Assembly: GCA_000830175.1 (NCBI GenBank)
Contig: JQIS01000002.1
Location: forward strand, 1 to 36,584
Length of the DNA: 36,584 nt
Source of the DNA: Sulfurovum sp. FS08-3
GTDB lineage: Bacteria; Campylobacterota; Campylobacteria; Campylobacterales; Sulfurovaceae
Direction: 5' to 3'
Shown here: positions 32,212 through 36,584 of the stretch, piece by piece
Numbering within the stretch: position 1 is the first letter of the stretch
Layout: every line of letters begins with the position of its first letter
Notes under the pieces: model-generated
Databases searched by the model: none
What the model was told of the DNA's origin: nothing
Seen by the model: the letters and a program-made list of their open reading frames with translations, nothing else
Translations under genes and position numbers: made by a program

Positions 32212-33396
32212 ATGGAAGATTTTGAAATCAAAGAGATCGATTCAAGTAAAAACAGAGTCGAGGGTGCGCAAATCACAGCCATTGGTGTTGGTGGAGGCGG
32301 TGGAAATATGATCAATCACATGATTACCGAAGGCAATATTGATATTCATCTTATTGCAGCCAATACCGATGCACAAGCCCTTAGTACCAATTTGGCTACT
32401 TCAAAATTGCAATTGGGCATTAGTGCAACCAGAGGACTTGGTGCAGGAATGAAGCCTGAAAAAGGACGTGAAGCGGCTTTGGAGAGTTACGATGAAACCA
32501 AAAAAGCTCTTGATGGAAGCGATATTGTTTTTATCTCAGCAGGTCTTGGCGGAGGGACGGGTACAGGTGCAGCTCCCATTATCGCTCAAGCAGCCAAAGA
32601 GGTAGGGGCTTTAACTGTATCGGTTGTTACCACTCCTTTTAAATTTGAAGGTAAAAAACGAACCAAATTGGCAATGGAGGGACTTGAAGAACTCAAAGCC
32701 GAGAGTGATTGTATCATTATCATCCCCAACGAGCGACTTTTGTCTATCGTAGAAAAAAACCTTGGCATGAAAGAGAGCTTTAGACTCGTTGATAATATTT
32801 TGTCACAAGCCGTTGGCGGTATCTCCAATGTAATCCTTTCGCACGGAGAAAACGATATTAACCTTGACTTTGCCGATGTGAAAACCGTTATGTCGCACAA
32901 AGGTATGGCACTTATGGGTGTAGGACGAAGCACGGGAAGTGCGGCTGCTAGTAATGCTGCAAAAATGGCGATTGAATCTCCGTTGCTTAATGATGTTTCC
33001 ATTAATGGGGCAATGGGTATATTGGTTCACTTCCATATTCACCCCGATTATCCTATGCTTGAGATGAGCGATGCGATGGAGACTATCGAAGAGAATGCCG
33101 ATGAGGATGCTAACGTAATTTTTGGTACAACCACCGATGAGAGTATGCCCGTCGATGAAGTACTTATCACTATCATTGCTACAGGATTTGAAAAAGAGAG
33201 CAACATTAAAGCAAGTTCTTCTAGTAAGCGAACTCCTGTGCGAGAGATAAACAACAAAACAGTCAAAGAGAGTGTTGCTAATCCTTTTAATAGAGAAAAG
33301 ATGATTGTCAATGGTTACAACGGTGGTGGACACAACCCTGTCAATAGTGATGACCCTTTGGATATTCCAACGTTTCTTAGACGACAAATGGACTAA
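32212..33396 (+). CDS. ftsZ: Cell division GTPase FtsZ
   Basis: A 394-residue tubulin-like GTPase. The nucleotide loop is GVGGGGGNMINHM (25-37) and the tubulin signature GGGTGTGAAP (113-122). The T7 catalytic loop is NLDFADVKTVM. After a linker (340-380) the C-terminal peptide DPLDIPTFLRRQMD is the binding site for FtsA and other partners. A strong AAGGAGG ribosome site fits its high demand. Second gene of ftsA-ftsZ. Confidence 0.98.
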   Translation: MEDFEIKEIDSSKNRVEGAQITAIGVGGGGGNMINHMITEGNIDIHLIAANTDAQALSTNLATSKLQLGISATRGLGAGMKPEKGREAALESYDETKKALDGSDIVFISAGLGGGTGTGAAPIIAQAAKEVGALTVSVVTTPFKFEGKKRTKLAMEGLEELKAESDCIIIIPNERLLSIVEKNLGMKESFRLVDNILSQAVGGISNVILSHGENDINLDFADVKTVMSHKGMALMGVGRSTGSAAASNAAKMAIESPLLNDVSINGAMGILVHFHIHPDYPMLEMSDAMETIEENADEDANVIFGTTTDESMPVDEVLITIIATGFEKESNIKASSSSKRTPVREINNKTVKESVANPFNREKMIVNGYNGGGHNPVNSDDPLDIPTFLRRQMD

Positions 33397-33423
33397 ATAG
33401 AATTTTCCTAACATAACTTTCCG

Positions 33424-33445
33424 TGAGAGAGCCACTCCTCTCTCA
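33424..33445 (+). terminator. Possible terminator hairpin after ftsZ
   Basis: TGAGAGAG (33424-33431) and CTCTCTCA (33438-33445) form an 8-bp stem with a 6-nt loop, 27 nt after the ftsZ stop. The tail is CT-rich without a clean T-run. Confidence 0.45.
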
Positions 33446-33528
33446 GCCTCCTATCTCTCTTAGCTACCTATCAGCCAATATAAGATACTATTTGTAATTA
33501 TATTTTTTTATTTTACAAAGGATACAAT

Positions 33529-33990
33529 GTGAATATTGTAGAGGGTAATTTAAGCGTCGATAAAAGCAAAAAGATAGCGATTATCAATGCACGATTTAAT
33601 CATTTTATAACCGATAGATTGGTAGAGGGAGCAAAAGATGCCTTTATTCGTCACGGTGGCGATATAGCCAATTTGGATTTGATTTTGGTGCCTGGGGCTT
33701 TTGAGATTCCTTTTGCACTCGATAAGGCATTGGCCAAATACGATGCGGTGTGTTGTTTGGGGGCGGTGATTCGAGGTGCAACGCCGCACTTTGATTATGT
33801 ATCGGCAGAGGCGACCAAAGGAATTGCAAGTGTCACACTCAAACACGGCAAACCCGCTACCTTTGGAGTCCTTACGGTTGATACTATCGAACAAGCGATT
33901 GAACGAGCAGGAACTAAGGCAGGAAACAAAGGTGCTGAAGCGATGATAGGACTTATTGAGATGATCAATCTCTACAGTGAGCTTGCTTAA
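33529..33990 (+). CDS. ribH: 6,7-dimethyl-8-ribityllumazine synthase
   Basis: A 153-residue RibH, the penultimate step of riboflavin synthesis. The substrate loops [15 protein letters not shown] (21-35) and VPGAFEIPF (54-62) and the catalytic His in GATPHFDYV (H87) are all present. GTG is the start: the overlapping ATG is followed at once by TGA in its frame, and AAAGGA lies 6 nt upstream of the GTG. The stop overlaps nusB (TAATG). The ribH-nusB pair is conserved in Helicobacter. Confidence 0.96.
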   Translation: MNIVEGNLSVDKSKKIAIINARFNHFITDRLVEGAKDAFIRHGGDIANLDLILVPGAFEIPFALDKALAKYDAVCCLGAVIRGATPHFDYVSAEATKGIASVTLKHGKPATFGVLTVDTIEQAIERAGTKAGNKGAEAMIGLIEMINLYSELA

Positions 33991-34382
33991 TGGCTACACG
34001 ACGACAAGCCAGACGAGCGGTAATAGGACTTCTCTATGCCTACGATTTGGGCAATGAAAAGATAGCCAAATACTCCGATGAGATTTTGGAAGAGAGCAAG
34101 ATTCGCAACAAACAACGGGATTTTTCCAATAAGCTTTTTGTAGGAACACTTGAGCATTTGGATAGCCTTGATGCCCAAATCAAAGAGCATCTCAAAGAGT
34201 GGGATTATGCTACGATTGGCAAGGTTGAAAAAGCGATTATGCGTTTGGGTGCTTATGAGATTCTTGTTCTCAAAACCGATAAGGCTATTATTATCAATGA
34301 AGCCGTTGAACTTGCCAAAGAGTTGGCGGATGAGCGTTCGCCAAAATTTATCAATGGTGTTTTGGATGCTCTTAACGCCTAG
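33990..34382 (+). CDS. nusB: Transcription antitermination factor NusB
   Basis: A 130-residue all-helical NusB. The basic N-terminus ATRRQARRAVIGLLYAYD contacts boxA RNA with NusE (S10) during rRNA antitermination; the C-terminal part has the family block EIL-x6-AIIINEAVELAKELAD and FINGVLDAL. The ATG overlaps the ribH stop by one base, so expression is coupled to ribH. Confidence 0.95.
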   Translation: MATRRQARRAVIGLLYAYDLGNEKIAKYSDEILEESKIRNKQRDFSNKLFVGTLEHLDSLDAQIKEHLKEWDYATIGKVEKAIMRLGAYEILVLKTDKAIIINEAVELAKELADERSPKFINGVLDALNA

Positions 34383-34435
34383 TATTTAAAAAGATTGGAT
34401 GGAGTAGATTGTACTCAAAAAGCAAAGGATTATCA

Positions 34436-34951
34436 ATGCAAAAACACTTTTTTTGGTTGATCGGATTGGTTATGATGTTTCAAACACTGCTTCAAGCCTC
34501 TCCACAAAACAGTACCTGTCAAAATATCATCGAGCTTCAAAAGCGTTATGACAATACGCCTTCGCCCCAACTGCTTCTTGCAATAGGAGAGATGGCTTCC
34601 AAGCTCGAAGTGAGCCTTGATGAGTATGAAAAAGATACTCTCCTTGCTACGAGTTGCCATTTAAAAGTTGTCAAGTCCGCAAATTATGGTGATTTTGCAT
34701 CGTACGATGGCTACCACTTCAAAAAACTGCTTTTGGAGTATCCGCAATCGGATTTGGTTGATGATGCAACCTATCACCTTATCTATATCTCCGATGATGT
34801 CAATAACTTCACTGACCTTACTGTCGAAAAAGCCAAACTTCAAAAGTTTATTAAAGACTATCCTAAAAGCAATCTTGCACCAAAAGCCAAAAAACGCATA
34901 GCTTTTATAACGCAACATATTAAAAAGGGTGGAGAGTCAATCCTTGATTGA
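34436..34951 (+). CDS. Exported small protein with TPR-like helices
   Basis: A 171-residue protein with a signal peptide (QKHFFWLIGLVMMFQTLLQAS). The mature part is helical, with FKKLLLEYPQSDLVDDATYHLIYI and LQKFIKDYPKSNLAPKAKKRI, spaced like the tetratricopeptide pairs of BamD/YbgF-type periplasmic proteins (repeated YPxSxLxxxA). Two cysteines (near 28 and 71) may form a disulfide. No lipobox. The ATG at 34436 has AAAGGA 6 nt upstream; an earlier in-frame ATG would add nine residues with no ribosome site. Function unknown. Confidence 0.7.
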   Translation: MQKHFFWLIGLVMMFQTLLQASPQNSTCQNIIELQKRYDNTPSPQLLLAIGEMASKLEVSLDEYEKDTLLATSCHLKVVKSANYGDFASYDGYHFKKLLLEYPQSDLVDDATYHLIYISDDVNNFTDLTVEKAKLQKFIKDYPKSNLAPKAKKRIAFITQHIKKGGESILD

Positions 34952-35031
34952 GTATAAACGCTAATAGAAAAATTTTGCAATTTACCCTTTTAAGCTACAA
35001 TTGCCTTTGATTAATGAATTGGAGTATTATT

Positions 35032-35466
35032 GTGCTGAAATTTTCCATTATTGTTGCCATTATATTGGTTATTATTCAATTGATTAAAGTTGATACTACA
35101 CCTCATATCACCGCACAAGCCAATAGCAAAAAGCTCAACGCCCCCCAAGAGGTGATAACTATCCTCAAACGATCGTGCTATGATTGTCACTCCCATGAGA
35201 GTGTTTTGCCATGGTATGGGAAGGTAGCACCTATGTCGTGGGTGGTTGGCAATCACATCAATGATGGTAGAAAAGTCCTCAACTTCTCCACTTTTTACAC
35301 ACTCCCCAAAGCCAAACAAAAAGAGATGTTTGAACGCATAGAACAATCCATCGTCATTCGTATGCCACTTCCTAGCTACACATGGATACACCGTGATGCT
35401 GTGCTAACTCCTCGAGAGAAAAAATTACTCCAAAAATGGAGCAAAGAAGAGTTTAAAAAGTTATAA
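35032..35466 (+). CDS. Haem-binding domain protein, membrane anchored
   Basis: A 144-residue protein with one N-terminal transmembrane helix (4-19) and a Haem_bd-type domain: CYDCHSHESVLPWY (49-62) with the CxxCH haem site, VAPMSWVVGNHINDGRKVLNFS (66-87) and LPSYTWIHRDAVLTPREKKLL. It is presumably exposed to the periplasm and serves in electron transfer or redox sensing. GTG at 35032 is preferred because TTGGAG lies 7 nt upstream; the ATG at 35014 has no ribosome site. The next gene follows after 2 nt. Confidence 0.8.
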   Translation: MLKFSIIVAIILVIIQLIKVDTTPHITAQANSKKLNAPQEVITILKRSCYDCHSHESVLPWYGKVAPMSWVVGNHINDGRKVLNFSTFYTLPKAKQKEMFERIEQSIVIRMPLPSYTWIHRDAVLTPREKKLLQKWSKEEFKKL

Positions 35467-35468
35467 AA

Positions 35469-35840
35469 ATGAAAATACGCATCTATTACGAAGATACCGA
35501 TACGGGTGGGATTGTCTATCATGCCAACTACATCAAATATTGCGAACGTGCTCGAAGTGAACGCTTTTTTGCCAATGCACTATCGCCTACGCAAAACGGG
35601 TGCCATTTTGTGGTGAAAAATATTGAGTGCGATTTTTTGGTATCGGCAAAATTGGGGGATTTGATTGAAGTTAGAAGCAAACTCGTTGGAGCAAAATCGG
35701 CTTCATTGATACTCAATCAAAGCATCTATCGTGACGATGTGAAGCTTTTTGATATGAATATTGTTTTGGTTTATGTTTGCGGGGAGGGTAAGATTTCCAA
35801 AATCCCTCCACACTTTAAAGAGATGTTGCGTTCGTTTTAA
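35469..35840 (+). CDS. ybgC: YbgC/FadM-family acyl-CoA thioesterase
   Basis: A 123-residue hot-dog fold thioesterase. The signature [24 protein letters not shown] (6-29) includes the catalytic Asp of the ExTDxxGxVYH motif. Family enzymes hydrolyse short-chain or 4-hydroxybenzoyl-type CoA esters; YbgC is often linked to Tol-Pal, but tol genes are not in view, so the substrate is open. Its stop codon overlaps the stop of the convergent folE. Confidence 0.85.
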   Translation: MKIRIYYEDTDTGGIVYHANYIKYCERARSERFFANALSPTQNGCHFVVKNIECDFLVSAKLGDLIEVRSKLVGAKSASLILNQSIYRDDVKLFDMNIVLVYVCGEGKISKIPPHFKEMLRSF

Positions 35841-36421
35841 AACTGCATACTTTTGGGTTTGTTGATAATATCAAAAAACTCTTTGCGTGTCTTTTTGTCG
35901 CTTTTGAAGAGTCCTCGAAGTGCAGAACTTACCGTGGTTGCGTTGATTTTTTCAACCCCTCGCATCTCCATGCACATATGCCTTGCCTCTACGACTACCG
36001 CTACGCCTTTGGGATTGATGGTTTGGGTGAGTGCTTCGGCGATTTGTTCGGTCATTTGCTCTTGGATTTGGAGTCTTCGTGCGAAGATATTGACGACTCG
36101 GGGTATTTTGGAGAGTCCTACGACTTTGCCATTGGGGATATAGGCTACATGAACCCGCCCGATAATGGGTAAAATATGGTGTTCGCACATCGAATAAAAC
36201 TCAATATCACGCACCACTACCATCTCATCGTTGGTTGTTGTAAAAAGAGCTTTGTTGAGTACTTCATGGGGGTTTTGATGATAACCTTGTGTCAAAAATT
36301 CAAAGGCTTTGGCTACTCGCTGAGGCGTTTTGACAAGTCCTTCACGGCTAGGGTCTTCGCCTATGAGTTGCAAAATTTTGCTCACCGCCTCTTGAAACTC
36401 TTGATGTTGATTGTCGTTCAT
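35837..36421 (-). CDS. folE: GTP cyclohydrolase I
   Basis: A 194-residue type I GTP cyclohydrolase, first step of tetrahydrofolate (and queuosine precursor) synthesis. Zinc ligands are C79 and H82 (MCEHH) and C150 ([10 protein letters not shown]). The N-terminal [20 protein letters not shown] (21-40) is the other family signature. It converges with ybgC, sharing 4 nt at the ends. Single gene; the upstream 160 nt to the window edge is AT-rich without a recognisable feature. Confidence 0.96.
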   Translation of the reverse strand: MNDNQHQEFQEAVSKILQLIGEDPSREGLVKTPQRVAKAFEFLTQGYHQNPHEVLNKALFTTTNDEMVVVRDIEFYSMCEHHILPIIGRVHVAYIPNGKVVGLSKIPRVVNIFARRLQIQEQMTEQIAEALTQTINPKGVAVVVEARHMCMEMRGVEKINATTVSSALRGLFKSDKKTRKEFFDIINKPKSMQF

Positions 36422-36584
36422 GATTATCCTAAAATTCTAAAATAAGTAGTAGATTTTATCTCATTTCCCTTAAAATTAATACATTTCTCTTGTAATAGTC
36501 AAATCTCTGGTATTTTCTTATTACAGGCTAATCGGTTAGCTCCTCCTGTTACCAATCGTATCCATAAGTGATGTTTTTCTCTAT

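Noticed and set aside
36422-36584. An RNA gene in the last 160 nt
   Set aside because: AT-rich sequence with no cloverleaf or stable hairpin; it may be the promoter region of folE, but no clear element was found.

Overview
The window looks like a chromosomal segment of a free-living Campylobacterota (former Epsilonproteobacteria), probably a Sulfurimonas/Sulfurovum-type organism. The evidence is AT-rich, short-spaced DNA, a four-subunit pyruvate:ferredoxin oxidoreductase in the order gamma-delta-alpha-beta, and gene orders that recur in this phylum (ispH-rpsA-serA, a PpiD-like protein before ftsA-ftsZ, ribH-nusB). The genus is an inference from gene content, not from a search.

Left part (1-13 kb), mostly housekeeping: tRNA-Val (cut by the window edge) and tRNA-Lys behind a textbook sigma70 promoter; speA-pncC; a HAD phosphatase; the porCDAB operon ending at a strong hairpin; then a leftward series of rhodanese, family 3 glycosidase, YqeY, IspH, ribosomal protein S1 and SerA.

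Middle part (13.1-19.9 kb), an accessory island for defence: a leftward 201-residue protein with two copies of a cysteine module diverges from a WYL-domain regulator. The regulator is followed on the same strand by an unknown membrane-associated protein, cas2, cas1, a second cas2, an unknown 120-residue protein, and a CRISPR array of 27 repeats and 26 spacers. No interference gene (cas3, cas5-8, cas9, cas10, cas12) and no cas6 is present, so this is an adaptation-only locus with two different Cas2 proteins. At the far end of the array sits a vapB-like antitoxin gene and a truncated vapC.

Right part (19.9-36.6 kb): a BaiN/HI0933-type flavoprotein preceded by an overlapping 50-codon gene, purM, a cytochrome c/FmdE-like pair, an M23 peptidase, and a leftward three-gene cassette (SPASM radical SAM enzyme, small protein with a 12-Asn tail, membrane protein) that resembles a peptide-modification system. 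This is followed by a Sel1-repeat protein, PpiD-like chaperone, ftsA, ftsZ, ribH, nusB, a small exported protein, a haem-binding protein, a YbgC-type thioesterase and folE.

The two places most likely to hold undescribed biology are the WYL/dual-Cas2 adaptation module and the radical SAM cassette. All assignments were made by reading motifs; no database search was possible.
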